A stretch of 64,000 bases of DNA from Rallus limicola (Eukaryota > Chordata > Aves > Gruiformes > Rallidae), in contig JAKCOZ010000014.1 in assembly GCA_022605955.1 (NCBI GenBank), forward strand, positions 12,716,001 to 12,780,000, written 5' to 3'. Shown one piece after another: positions 22,219 through 35,500 of the stretch (position 1 is the first letter of the stretch; each line of letters opens with the position of its first letter). A program made the position numbers and the translations under genes. The notes beneath the pieces are model-generated. The model was not told the origin of the DNA. It saw nothing but the letters and a program-made list of their open reading frames with translations, and searched no databases.

Positions 22219-25200
22219 CAACCTACAGTAACCAGTGTGAATGCTCTATCAGGTGTGAGGCAAAAACTCTTAGCTTTCAAGAAACTGTGTAAACTCTCAC
22301 GCTATGAAATATAAAAACTTGGTGTAGCTGGTAAGGATATGTTTAAAGTGAATGAGTGAAAAATATTAAATAAATAAGAACAGAATGCCATATACTGCAG
22401 ATAGAGTAGAGAGGTTCACACTTGACACAGGAGTGAACCTAAAATGCCCCGTTTTATTCTTAGAAGTTTAATCTTGAACTGGCTGCTCTCTGGAAACACA
22501 ATCTCTCACTCAAGTGCTAGTAATTCAGAAAGAAGAGCAAGTTTTTACTGCAGAGGTTGGTATTATTGCAGAGCCTAGACATTAGGCTTCTGCTGTGCAA
22601 GGTGAGAGGACGGCACACAAAATGACACAGCTTCTGTCCAAGTGATCTGACCTTTCTGAGCGGACTCACAGAAACGAGGAAAATGGTGACACAAAGAGAT
22701 AAATGTACATAACCACGGTCAGTGGCAAATTCAGTGGTAAATCCATGGTATACTGAGAGCCAGTCTGGAGTAGTTTCACTTAAACCACACTAAGTGTCTA
22801 AAATACACTCAACGTATTACTCAAATATTATTCATCCAAATAAATCCACAGTAGAGGGACTGATTTGTGGATACGTTGTGGGAGCACTACCATACTGCTA
22901 AATAAAGAAAAAAAATATTTCACTGAGAAAATGTACCACTGACTGCCTTTTTTTTAATTATTTTTTTGAAGATTCTGTTGCTAAAGCTTATTGGTGGCAT
23001 AAAAAGATATTTAAATTGTTGTGATAAAGATTTATTGAATTTTATTGAAGAAAATGCTTTTCAAGCTAATCCTGCTGGCTACCAAGCTGCACATTTAGCT
23101 GTTTCTCTTAACCTTATGTATTCATTTCTCTTTAGCTTACATATTTATTAGGTATAAGATATTTGCCAGGTGATTTATCAAGTTTGTTTCAGTACTACTT
23201 CATTCACATGGCAGGTGATCCTTCCAAAGCCTAGAACTGCTGAAACGTAACTTAATTAATGTATCTGCCAGCCTACAGAGAGTCTGAATCAACTTCTTTG
23301 CCTCACAGCTTTACTGATACTAAGCAGTAGCAGCCTTGAATCCAAACCTTTAGATACTCATGCTACAAGTGTAAATGATGAAAAGCACAGAGCTAATACA
23401 GGGAGGGGATTGTTTTGTGTTACCTTCAGAGGAACATTATTTGAATATTGGGGAGTTACTCTGGAATGTGTTTGCTGGGTTTGAACAATTTGTATTTCAC
23501 CACTCCTGTAAATATGAAGGAGGGGCTGCAAGCACCTAGTAGGCTGTTAGATTTAGGGATGTTTAAATAACTTAGCTGCTTCAGGAGCATGAAAGGCATG
23601 GGTAGCTTATAATGTTTGATCAGTTTGAGTGAGCTGCCTTATGCAACAAAATAACAGTTTGATCCATTATTTTGGGGTGTCAATGTTGATTATAGTGTAT
23701 TAATATTGTGTAGGATGAAATTCCTGTCCTTGAAGAATAACCTTAATTTTTCATATGTAAAACAATGCTGTAATTCTATCGTTCTTAAAAGCCAATTACA
23801 AGATCTTTTGTTCTAAACTGCTGCCAGAAGTTTTTGGAGCATAAAATTATGGAGGATGTTATTGTCTGATAATGGGACATACGAAGGACAAATACATTTC
23901 TGAACCTTCTCAAAGAATAGAGAAGAACTTTGAGCAAATACTTGCCGAGGCTAATCACTTTTTAAAGTCTGTCTCATCTATGGAATTTCATTGGCAGCTT
24001 GCCATGTGGAAAGTATACTGATAAACACTAGAATAGGGCTGAATATACAGGGAAAACTGTCACAGTGGTAGATTTTTGAGGTGGGGGAGGTGGTACGAAC
24101 TGTTTGAAAGCACTCGTTGAACAGCACAGACCTAAACTGAAGGATGAGCATCTAATAGAAACTTGGTCTTGCCTTTCTCATCTGCTGAGCTTGATTTCAG
24201 GGCATCCTTAAGCGGTTTTGTCAGTGGGTTAGCACTGGCATCCCTACGATGATATGTGTAAGCTTAAAATAGCTGTTCCTAAGGTGTCTCTGAAATGAAT
24301 TTTCGGAAAGGAGAATGAAAAGCTAAATATACTCTGCGAGACTCCCGAGAACAAGGTTTAAATAAGCTACATGAATGTGAAGATTTCCCTCTGTCCATTT
24401 ATCACGTCAAAATTCTTGGAAGTATTTATTTTTAGAGGCCATCCCTGTGAAATTTGTAGTCTTTGTCTGAGTCAGAGAATGGTGGTGGTATTTTTTTTTT
24501 TTAAATCATACCAGTTGCTGATCAAATGGTTAATATACCAGCATGGTTTTTCATGTCATAAACTCCATCAACAAAAAAAGTGAGCTACTAATCATTTGGA
24601 TAAAGTGGATTCATAAGCTCGGGTTATAAATTGTATATCTTCATTCAGAAACTGAGTCTGCTACTAATCTTAATTATTTCTCATGCAGCTTTATATCCCA
24701 GGTGGCTCTTATTAAATTTATTTTCCTTTAGAGCTTACATGGTAAAGGCGCTGACACAAACGGAGTCTGAACATGAATAAATATAGTACTTCTGTGATGT
24801 ATCCTGAGATACTTATTCTCTGACACCATCTTGATGTTGAGTGGTGAAATGGAAAAGTGCCACAGTCAGCTGGTGGAGGTTTTCAAAGAGAAATGTTAGA
24901 ATGTAAATTCTTTCTAGTGGTTTCCAGATCCTTCTAACGCATACATAACAAGTGATTAAATAAGGTGAAACACAGTTCAATGCATATATGTGAATTTTTC
25001 AGGTGGGACTGTGACTCATTTGCATTTCTAAGAGTCTAAAAGCTGAAAATCATTATCTCCTGTAGCTGCAGTAACCTGCAATGCTGAGGGCTGCCAACCG
25101 AAGAGCTGGTGTTAAGAGACTAATCATGTCTTGATATCTAGGCACACCCACAGTATGCCGAGTCAAGAGAGGAGAAATCCTGATTCCATTGAAATTGATG

Positions 25201-26150
25201 CTGATTTCTCCATTAATTCTGTCTGCTAAGATGAGATTTGACCTCGGGAAAGGAAAATGTGGCTGCTGCTACACTGCCAGCTTTTGTTTATTAGTCTTTG
25301 AAGTTTTCTGTTCTCATCTTTCTCCACACCTCAGCACAGGTTTTGTGACTATTTTTAACACCCTTTTGATCAGGCTTCTACATTCTAAAAAAGATGGCTA
25401 CATATTGCTGATTTCAGCTCAAAATGTGAGGAAAAAAAATCACCCCACAACAAAACCATTTTTCTGTTGATGCATGAAAATTGCTTTTAACTTCACGGGC
25501 TGTCTTGCATGTTTAAACTCTGGATTAGCTAAATTGTATAGAGAGTAGAAATGCCTAAGAATAGGGAGATTATGTCAAAGTAGAACTAGAAAAGACTTGC
25601 ATTCAAGCCACTGCTTATGAAAGGGTTTTTTTTTCTGAAAGCATACACTCTCCCTGGACACAGAATGCAGCGTTTTACTGAGCTAGAGAAACAGCCTGTG
25701 CTTGAAGGATGAAGACCAGAAACTACACACCAACCTGAGTGGGGCAGAAGCAACAGTAAGGAGGAGAAGTGCATGCAGATGGCAGTAGCTGACAGCAAAA
25801 CAGGTAACCCAACATCATTCGTCTGGCAAATGGTTGCCCTGAGGAGGTCAGTCAGAGGTGAAGGCACTGCAAGAGGGGCTGCATAACCTCAGACTAGTGT
25901 GGGAAGGGGGACAAATATGTATAAGGGCATATATCAGGTTATTCAAGGTATGGTTTCTCAGTTCCATTTCTGTGATGTGGTAGAGCTACAGACTTTCTAG
26001 AAGGATGACACAGGTTGCTGTTTGCCTTTGAAAGGTGGTATTACTGTTTCCTGCTTGTGATCAGTCCATGATAGCAAATCAAAGATCAAGCAAATGATAA
26101 AAAATTAGCATAGAAATTGTGGTGTGGAGGTGAAAAATGTCCAGATGAAG
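22219..26150. other. Unassigned non-coding DNA
   Basis: About 3.9 kb of AT-rich sequence with no recognised gene or interspersed repeat. A T run of about 12 bp lies near 24491-24502. The longest frames (93 codons) have no family resemblance. Confidence 0.5.
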
Positions 26151-26419
26151 TATTACAGAATGGTTGGGGCTGGAAGGTACCTCTGGAGATCATCTAGTCC
26201 AACTCCCTGCTAAAGCAGGATCCCCTAGAGCACCTTGCACAGGATCATGTCCAGGTGGGAGACTACAACCTCTCTGGGCAGCCTGTGTCAGTGCTCTGTC
26301 ACCCTCACAGCAAAGAAGTTTTTCCTCATGTTGATCTGGAACGCCCTGTGTTCCAGTTTGTGCCTGTTGCCCCTTGTCCAGTTGCTTGGCACCAATGAGA
26401 ACTTTTTGGGGTGCTGAGA
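26151..26419 (-). mobile_element. CR1 LINE 3' end
   Basis: On the plus strand, from the 3' end: a partial octamer (CAGAATGG), TTGGGGCTGGAAGGTACCTC, ATCATCTAGTCCAACTCCCT, AAGCAGGATCCCCTAGAGCA, TCTCTGGGCAGCCTGTGTCA, CACCCTCACAGCAAAGAAGT and the GTTGCCCCTTGTCCAGTTGC block that encodes the end of ORF2. Minus strand, 5'-truncated near 26419, with reading frame traces (LEHRAFQINMRKNFFAVRV) matching the conserved CR1 C-terminus. Confidence 0.95.
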
Positions 26420-26833
26420 GCCAGAGCATTGCAGTTTACCACACCATGCAGTGTGTGCCAGGACTCGTAAGAGTCCCTTTGAAAAAAAAAACACTCGAAA
26501 CTCTGTATTCCTTTCTTTTCTACCTGCTTTTAATGTGTAATTGCTTGCAGCTGTATGTGGAGATAAAATTCAGTAATTTCATGAGGGTCTTAGACTTCCT
26601 CTTTTGAAGCAACGATACTGGTTGCTGGTTTGTGTGGTTAGGATGTAAAATTGGCATTGTGATGAATCTGGGATTAACAAGTTGTTTTAGAACAATTTTT
26701 AACATAAATGTTAAATATGTTAATTATATCTAGATTTTATTGTAAAAAGTAGCTATTTGTCATTTAGATTGTGTTTTCTTATGTTAATGATAGGAGATTG
26801 ATAAGGTTTTTATATTAATATTTATGACAATGG

Positions 26834-26853
26834 ATTATTATTATTATTATTAA
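26834..26853. repeat. (ATT)n microsatellite
   Basis: About six perfect ATT units. A common simple repeat. Confidence 0.9.
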
Positions 26854-28411
26854 TTCAGGTGTGTTTGAGACAACTTATACACATATATATGTCTCATATG
26901 AGTATTTACAGAATACATAAACCATTTTACAGTCAAAAGATAGTTTCTACTTGCAGTCATGAGCAAGGGAACAAGGCAATTGTGATGCTATAAAACCTAC
27001 TCTGTGAGGGATTATAAAAAAGCTTTTGTTTAACTATTAGTAATGGATAATTTCTGTTTAAAACTGAATTTATTGGATAACTGCTCTGCCCTACTTACAA
27101 ACTATTCTAAAATATTATTGGGGATGGCAGAGAAAAGCCTGCCTAATTGACAGGATGACTTAGGTGCTGTGCTACCTCTAGGCAGTCATTCATAGTTCTT
27201 AACTAATATTCAAGTCTTTTGGAGAGTAACTGACTTACAGTATTACTGACTAACAACAAAATGCCCAATATAAAAATCAATTGTTTGCAATTCAGGTAAT
27301 TGTATTATTCATTATTGCCCCTATAATGAAGCTATACCAGTTTTTTAATCTCTGCTTATGATGACAAAGTTCCCTTTTGAGTCCATGGCTAAATATATAT
27401 AAATGGAACATGCGTGAAGCTCCCATAACTTGGCACTGTTTTCCTTCTGCAGAAATATATGTTAAGCTGCCTTGGTTTAAGCAAAACTATATTTTGTATT
27501 TACTGTTGGTAAAATGCTGCAATATGGAGAGCAGTGGAAATTGGAAGTAGTTTTATTCTCACTTGGGGGCTTCATAAAATGTTTCTGTGTTTTAGATTTT
27601 TCTCTCTCAGCTTGCCCTTATCAAATGTGCTCTGAAATCTATTTATATGAGTTTCTCTCTCCTGTAAATATCTGATAGAAGTGTCAGAATCAGTTCAAGT
27701 TTTGGTGAATGCTTATAAATTATTACTCGGTTCCTCATATCAGGCTGCTTTTATTTAATTACTTATTTTCTTTTAAAAATATTTGAGTCAGTAAAAGCAA
27801 TCATGGTAAAAGGTGCAGATGACTTACAGTATTACAGAAATAACTCAGATTCTCTCCATACAAACAGATTTTCTTAGGGTTGTTATCTCTGAATCAACAG
27901 TGATCCCCAGGGACTTTTTCAGTTGACTTTCTCAGTGGCTGGAGCTGGGCACAAAACTTCCTGGGAGATGTTGGCTGAGATCTATTGCTCTTTTGAAACA
28001 AGTCTGTCAAAGCCAATTTGACATAAATTTGGATAAAATTCCAAGGGCAAAAGCTGCCTAACTTTATGTCAGTTTCACCCTGCCTAGCTTTGCTTTTGTC
28101 AACCTCAGGCTGCACAGATCCAGAATTCTGGAAGAGGCTCTGTTGCAGTGGCCTCAGAGATAGAGAGGTGTGAAAATCGCAAGATATAGGACCCTGGTGC
28201 ACCCAACCAGCTGGTCTGCTTTGGGGCTGGGGTTTCCTTGTTATTTGGAAATGCTTCCTTGCTGTGCAACAGCAAATGTAATTTGGAACAAAACCAAACA
28301 CCAAAGTATTGTGTGAAACCTTATTTCCTTCTTCCACACAGCCCTGTTTCTAAAGCTGCATTACACACAGACAACAGAGGCAAGCATTTGCTGCCAGTTG
28401 CTGCTAACAAG
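26854..28411. other. Unassigned non-coding DNA
   Basis: No gene or repeat family recognised. A 147-codon minus-strand frame (27894-28337) stands out by length but shows no motif, signal peptide or membrane segment I recognise, nor clear splice sites. Confidence 0.45.
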
Positions 28412-28564
28412 TAGTGGATGCCCCATCAACATTGGAAGTGTTAAAGGTCAGCTTAGATATAGTTTTGAGCAACCTGATCTAGGGAAAGATGTCCCATGGC
28501 AGTGGGGTTGGAATTGGTGGTCTTTAAAGGCCCCTTCCAACCCAAACCAGTCTATAACCCTATG
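28412..28564 (+). mobile_element. CR1 LINE 3' end (short)
   Basis: GTGGATGCCCCATC, GGAAGTGTTAAAGGTCAGCT, TTGAGCAACCTGATCTAGGG, GTTGGAATTGGTGGTCTTTA and CCCCTTCCAACCCAAACCAG, with a degraded octamer tail (TCTATAACCCTATG). This is the CR1 3' UTR, sense strand, 5'-truncated. The usual CCCTGCC insert before CATGGCAG is lost. Confidence 0.94.
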
Positions 28565-30863
28565 TCAAGGGATAGGAATAAAATTGATCTGTGAGTGAGG
28601 CTATGCATGGAGACCCTCATTTGTGGTTGTGGAGGAAAATTCTTCTTCTCGTTTCCTACTGTGTGTTTAAATACTTTTGAAAAATTACAACAGGACAGAG
28701 GTGCAAGGGAAGCAGGGCAGAGAGGCTGTTCTTGGTTCCATTTTACACGCATCGGCACCATGAGGCATGGCAGACACAGGCGTGTGGGGCCTGCAGGAGT
28801 GGGGCTGCGCCTGCATTGTGGCCTGCAGGCCTGCTCTCACCAGGGCCCCACAGCAGCAGCTGTACAGACCTCATGTTCATTCCCACCTTGCAGATTTTTT
28901 TCTGGAAGAGATCATCTAGGAAATCACAGGGGGGGAAAAAAAGAACCCTGTGGCTCATTTTATTTCCTTCTAACTGGAAGGAACCTGGCAGGGAAACTGC
29001 TTTCATGCAGTTTAACTTGAGAGCAGACTATTTACTCATCTGATTCAAGCTCTGTAAAACTGTCTTTCTGGGTCAAGGATGAAAAGCTGTCCTTACAGTC
29101 TGACTGACCACCAGTGAGGATCTAATGTAGATGGGTGAAGATAAAGACAAAAGCCAATTATCTCAATGTCATTCAGCTACAAATCTTTTTATTGACTAGA
29201 AAAACACCTATAAAATGCATAAAACCCCAGAGGTTTATATCTCCCTGGTTCAGACAGTGCCTCAGAAAAGAAAAGATAGGGTAACCACATAGGATGTTTG
29301 ACTTCCTCTAGAGAGGGCTGAAAAAAAGTCAATCTAATAACATTTATAAATGGTGTCGCACAAAGGGAAAGTCACCTAAGAAAAAAAAAATCTTTGTTTC
29401 TAGGTTTATCTTGTATTTTTTATATAAACTGGTGCATTTCTGCCAGCTTCAATTGGGTTATGCTAGGCTTGAGAGTTATGGTACTCTGTCCCTGGAGGGT
29501 CTCCTTAGGTTGCGTACCTTTTAGTCTCTGAGCTTTGTCCAATTTAGCAACATTATCTCCAAAATTCTGATCAGTCTTTCTTACAAACCTACTCCATTGG
29601 CATACAATGTCTACAGCCCTCTTCCAGGAGATGCCATTTTATGCACAGTCAAAAAACCCTTTGTAATCCTCATCCAAAGCAACAGGGATTCCTTCCCATG
29701 ACTGTGACAGGGCAAAGATTTCCAGGGAAGATGCTGTGTCTCCTGCCGAGCTCCTTGTTTGGAAAGTTAGCAGCCTGACCTCTCCTTAAAGAAGCTCAGG
29801 CACTAGGTCCCATGAGGCTCCCCGTGTGCTTGCTCTGTAGGCTTTTAGGAGTATTTCTGGCAGTGACAAGGCTCTTTGCTTTCCTTACCCAGCACATGGC
29901 AGTGGGTAGATGACTCTTGCTTTGGGAGTTGTGAACTACAAGTTCTACTTCGGAGGTTGAAGTACTTTTAGCAGATATGCCATAATCAAAATTAGCCAGA
30001 ATGAATCAGTAATTTAGCTTCCCAGTAAGCTGTGTCCATGTACAGTCCTGGAGCTTTTCTTCCCTTTGCTTGATTACTGATAAAAGAATGTAATGTCATA
30101 TATGCCTGCTGCCAAGTCTAGCTACTGCTTTATATGGATCAGTTCTGAATTTTCCATTGTAGCTTTTATTGTAACATACAGATGATAATTTGGGAATGTG
30201 CTTAGCAATGTTCATTTCAGGTTAGCCAGAGATTACTTAATTACTGTGAAACTAGAACCAGACCCCCAGGCTCCTTACTGTAATGCAGTTTTTATGGCGG
30301 ACTGTTGCAACTGAGCGCTTGATTTTTGGAGGCACGGGTTTGAGATCATTTCATGAGGTTTGATTTTTTTTTTCCTCTTCCCCTGAATGTTGATTTGGTC
30401 CTATTTTAAGTAGTTTTATTTTTTTCCAGTGCTGTGTCTAAAAATCAGTTCTTTGTGTTTTGAAACTCAACCTGAATGTCCCATTCAAATAGCAGCTTCT
30501 TTGCAACTTTCTTAAAATCACTGCTGCTAGATGTAGCCCTCGGAGGTAATGAACATGGACATTTCAGTGGTGTGGAGCTCAGATTGGTTTTGTTCCCCCT
30601 GACAACAGATGGAAAGAAGTCAGGGTGGCAGCTTTGATCATGTTGCACTCAGTGCTTGGGACATACCTCTCTCTCTGATGCAGAAAGGATTTTGTTCTGA
30701 ACAATGTCATACCTGGTTTGCAGAAGCATTAAGCTCATGGTTGCACAACTTGCTGTATCAATGTGATTATGGGTATACCACAGTGACAGCTAATCTCTGT
30801 AGCCTACAGCTAGCCTTATTTCTGAAGGTAGGATTTAATGATGGCATCATGCAATAATTCCAG
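28565..30863. other. Unassigned non-coding DNA, GC-rich patch at 28.7-28.9 kb
   Basis: No gene recognised. The GC-richer stretch 28690-28870 carries overlapping open frames on both strands (for example 141 codons plus at 28595-29020), which is expected from local composition. No domain or splice pair supports coding. Confidence 0.45.
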
Positions 30864-31511
30864 CTATCCCAGTTGGGGCCATGCATCCTTTCCTCCATGT
30901 TGGAACGACGAGATAATATTTTTGTTTTTCAAACCTTTGTTGCATCCACACGAGACCAGACTCCTTTGTCTTTGTATCTTGCCTGGAGACTGGTCAGTGC
31001 CCCCTAGGGAAGGGATTACAGAAACCTGCAGTGATTTTTGGGGCAGCAATTCTTTGATTTGGGCTAATGACTTCACCAGCATGAGCTGCTTAGATGGGAA
31101 GAAAGCAGACTCAAAATCCCTCCAAATTGATGTTGTTATGTGCTGGAGGGGAGCCATGGGGACAGTCACTGAAAGGATGAAATAACAACTTGGTTTCAAA
31201 GCTAAAATGAGAGGCTGCAAAGGACAGGTGGCTGCAGCAAATCCATCCCTGCCTGAGGAGCGGATGCTGCTGAAGCTGCTCTCATTGTGAAGAGGAAGAA
31301 GAGCTGCAAGCCTGTGCCAGAGGAATGGGTGAGAATAATCAGAGGGGGAAAAACATTTCAAGCAAAAAGTCAACAAAACGAGCAGGCTCCCAGCCAGGCT
31401 CTCTAAGGCAGATGGCAGTTGGTTGTAACAGCTGCAATCGAAAATCCAGGAGATAACAGAGGTAGCTGACAAAGATTTAAAGGTTTCTACCAGCTGTTGA
31501 GCCCAAGCCAC
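30864..31511 (-). other. Long open frame of doubtful coding status (215 codons)
   Basis: The longest open frame in the window, starting MAWAQQLVET. I recognise no domain. A leucine-rich stretch (SLAGSLLVLLTF) lies near residue 40. Much of the minus strand here, particularly 31200-31500, is pyrimidine-rich, which lowers the frequency of the purine-rich stop codons. That makes a long frame less surprising. There is no visible Kozak-supported start, promoter or poly(A) arrangement, and no splice pair was identified. Probably non-coding, but the length justifies recording it. Confidence 0.2.
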
Positions 31512-32528
31512 ATCATCTCTACTGAGGGGATAAAGCTTTGTACTGGGAATTCTTTACCTTCTCTTCATCATTGAGTGGCAGAGATGGTATTTTGACATTG
31601 CTAGAAAGATCAGGCTCCTGAATGCTAGCAATGTCTTATCCTGCAGTAAGATCCTTTAGCTTGATGAATTTTCATCCTCCTGTCTTTTTACCAAAGCAAG
31701 TGGGATGTTGTACCATCCTCTTACCTCCTCTGCAACCTACTGGTCTCGTCACAGCTGCTTGGGCAGAGTGGTTGCGTCTTCTCAGTAGGGTGTTGAGGGA
31801 AAAGTCGCCCTGCGTAACAGGCAGTGCTCTTCCACATTGAGGGCTTCTTCCCATCCTCTTGCTTGCTCTGTTTGCCTACCAAATGCAGGTAACACCACAG
31901 TTCTGTCCCTTGAAAACTGCGCTATCCTTGCCTTTCATCTTTGCTGTATCTTCTCCGTTGTGCTGGTTGTCCTAGCAAACATGTCCTAGCAAAATCTGGC
32001 CCATCCTTTGCTCCTTGCAGGTGTTCAGCTTGCTAAGGAAGCTGGGCTCTTCTGAGAAGGAAAATACAGCTCTTTATCTGCCTGCCCCTTTCAGGCACTT
32101 TTCTGTGTTGATAAATTTGGCTTCAGCCTCCGGTACATCTCTTCCCCTAGGAACACTTTATTTTTATTCAGAACTGGAAATGCAAGCGTAACTGCCAGGG
32201 TTTGAGGTACCCATTCTGAGTGTGACAGACTCCTCACCCAAAGGAGTGCTCAGAAATGTAATGTTTTCCTGCTCACAGACTGTTGGGAAGAGTGAGACTT
32301 TGTCAAATTTCTTCTGGGTCCCCACACAGTTCTTAAGCATCAGAAAAGCTGATCAGTGTCGGGAGTCTATCTTCCCTTCCTAATCTTCTTGTGTTGCTGT
32401 TTCATCTGAAACTTAGGCGAAACAGTTGGGCGTAGTTAGATAAGAAAACAACTGAAATTTGTGTGAATTTACACGTGACCAGTAGGAAGCAATGGAGAGC
32501 ACTGAACCACTGATGCACCCCTGCCCCG
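31512..32528. other. Unassigned non-coding DNA
   Basis: No gene or repeat recognised. Confidence 0.45.
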
Positions 32529-32559
32529 CCCCCCCCCCCCCCCTTTTTTTAAAAAAAAA
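32529..32559. repeat. C15-T7-A9 homopolymer composite
   Basis: Fifteen C, seven T and nine A in direct succession, preceded by CCCCTGCCCCG. T7A9 is a perfect A/T inverted repeat. The tract is prone to slippage and sequencing error. Confidence 0.9.
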
Positions 32560-35500
32560 CCCAGGCTACCATCGAGAAATACAGCTAAAGGTGATGACTA
32601 AATACATCAGGATCCCTGAATTCATCCTTCTGAATCCTAATAAGAACATAAAGGCACAAAGGGATGTTGAAGGATACTGGTCACCATCAGGAGAGAAGAG
32701 GATACTCTGACGATATGGTCTGAGGATACGGTCTGACGAGGTAGGCTGTGTTAGGACAAGATTATCTTTCCTGTCATGTACTTTCCAAGCTGCAGCTCTT
32801 ACTTTGGCTGGTGCTCTGAGGTTGGTGTCATTTCCCTCTTCCTTCATGCAAAATGAAGTGAAAGTTTTGGGTGGAGAAAACAGGTAAGAACCTTATGTAA
32901 ATAAACCAACCCATTAGTTATGCCTCTGAAATAGCCTGAAGTCCAGGCTTGCCAAATTTCTCTTTGAGTAGGAGATGAATAATTCTCCTGACAACATTGT
33001 AATCTCCTGACACGGGAGCAGTGAGAAGTGGAGCTGGCTGCTCCACTGCTGCTTTGAGTGGTGTGTGGGAAGGCAGCGTCTTTGGGGATGATCCTCTGGG
33101 CTTCCGGGCTGTATCACTGATGCCATGCCCTAGGAGGGCTGTAGGGAGCTGTGCACAGAAAGGAAGCGCAACAATTACAGCTGAGAGTGGGAGCTGGGGG
33201 GGGGGGGGAGATTGTGAATCCAGCCCAAAACTAACACCAATGCAATTGCAATTTGCAACGTGTATGTCAGTTCAACAGGAGATTCCATCGTGCAGGCAGA
33301 TGAAAACAAGTATTTTGCTTGGTGATTGTATTGAGCTGTGAACTCTGTGCATTTCAGTGCAGATAATTATGCCCAAGTCTCTTTAGGCTGTTTCTCTGTT
33401 AAAGAAATATTCCTAACAGGATTTCCCCTGGGCGGGACCATACCTAGATTAGCTGCAATTATCTGATTAAGGCTGTCATTGCTTTTGTGCTTAATTATAC
33501 TGCAGAGAAGCATGAATACAGCAGAGTGCCTAAACCAATCTTTTCCCAGGCAGGGGCATTTTGTGTTCAGTGGCAAATACCAGCTCATGTAGCTGGTGAT
33601 TGTTCTCATGCTGCAGTCCCTGTATGGACTCCACTCAGAGAGCTCAGCTGTCTTGCTGAAATTTTCTTTACTGTGTTATTTCAGGTTCTTGTAGAAGAAA
33701 GTGGTTGGAAAATTTCAGATGGAACATTTTATGTTGGGTTTTATACAAGCAAAATTATTCAAAAATGATGGATTCAGTGAGCTGCTCTGAGAATTGTTCT
33801 TCCAGAGCCTCTTTGATGTGAGTGAGCTCATACCAGTAAGTGAAAATCAGATCTAGTGTATATTTTTGTAATAGCTACTTATAAGCAAACCTGTCAAAAA
33901 TCAGAGATTTTTCCTTCAGGTGACTTAGACAACTCAGAACACCCAACTAACTTCCCTGCTCCTTTCTTTCTTACTGTAGACTGATTCTACCACTTTTCCC
34001 ATACATTTTTTATTTGGGATGGCATTTTGGAAATGGACAGTCCAGCCAATCTGATTCGAAATCCACCCCTGTTGTTAGAAAAGCAGCTTTAGAAGAGCAT
34101 TAAGGCTTTTGAAGTCTGAGACTCTCCTCCCTAGAGTATTCCTCAAACCTTGGAATTAATTTCTTGTTTCCATATGGCAAAATGCAGACTTTTTTTTTTT
34201 TCCCTGACTCATGCATTCTTGTGGCATGCCACGCTGATCTGTCATGGACTGGATGATGCAACGCTATTCCTTCCAGGCTATTGTGCTTTCCGCATCCTGC
34301 TCCCTTGTTTGGAGATGCTTAATAAATTCAGCCACTACTGTACCATGATTGGCACACATCTTTGGATAGACAGCTGTATGCTGTCTTTATCATTTCCTGT
34401 CAGATTTACTTGTTTGCTAGATGGTTGCTGACAGACTAACAGGCAGGATAATCACAAAACGAGGAGAAAATTCTCCTATTACAGCAGGTGTTTAACAGAG
34501 CTCCTTGCTCCAGAAATACTGGGAAAAGCAATATCTACATAAACATTGAACCCATAAATTATCACTGATCAGAATGTAGCTTATATGTTTTGCAAATTAA
34601 ACTTTACTTGACTTGATGCAACATTTTACACTGATTTGGATTTTCTAAATTTAAGTCTGGTTCTCAAGCTTTCTCTGAAAGAGTATGCTCTGGAAAACGC
34701 CTATCTCTAAACCTCACTAGAGATTTGTTTAGTATTGAGGGGGGAAAAAACAACCTTGTAGGGCACTGGTTTGCTGTTGGCCATGTGTCAAATGCAGGTT
34801 TTGGTTTTGGGAATATGAGAACTGGAATGAAGCTGATCGTTCAGAGAAGAATAGCAAAATGATGAGTGAGGTTCAGCAGGATTGATTTCTGAGGAAAACT
34901 TAGAGCTGATAGATTTTGTTGGTGATGACTGCCTGAGGTGAAAGGGGAGCATGCAGCCAACATACAAACTCCAAAAGAGTACAAGGATGCAGAGATGCCT
35001 CTTCAAATGGTAAAATAAGAATTGTTTTAAATGATAGGAAGGTTATGCAATGGAAATCTTCAAGAATAAATCCTTCCCCTGAAAAAATTTCTTTGGCAAT
35101 AACCACTCGATTTGTGGTTTATCCCCCACTGTTGTGAGGAAAATGCTGCTCATTCTCTTATTTACGGCAGCTACTATGAGGGAGGGTAAACCACAGCCAT
35201 GTGCCTGGCTTGTGCCTCTGCGTGGCTGAAAGGCACACAGTGCCCATCCACAGCACCACAAACTACTTCAAAGCTTGGCAAAGCACTGCCAGGAATGCCC
35301 TTATTCCCACCTTTTCTGTGAGGTTTCAGTGTGTCTTTAACCTCATTCCCCAGTACTGTGTGCTACCTGTAACCCACTGGCTGGGTAATCCTGGCAAGCA
35401 TCGTGTTTTGGTCTCAGTGGCAGCTAAGCTAATGTGATTTACAGTATGTTAGCAGCTCCCCAGTGGACTGTGACAATATGGGCAGAAACCAGAAACAAAT

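Noticed and set aside
26461..26476. Perfect hairpin GGACTC-GTAA-GAGTCC followed by an A run, resembling an intrinsic terminator
   Set aside because: Intrinsic terminators of this kind are bacterial; in bird DNA a 6-bp stem beside an A run is expected by chance.
28595..29043. Overlapping plus- and minus-strand frames of 87-141 codons
   Set aside because: They overlap in several frames in a locally GC-rich patch with no motif or splice support, which is expected from reduced stop frequency.
33021..33341. 106-codon plus-strand frame with a glycine run
   Set aside because: The frame crosses the G13 tract and shows no family resemblance; a length error in the tract would break it.
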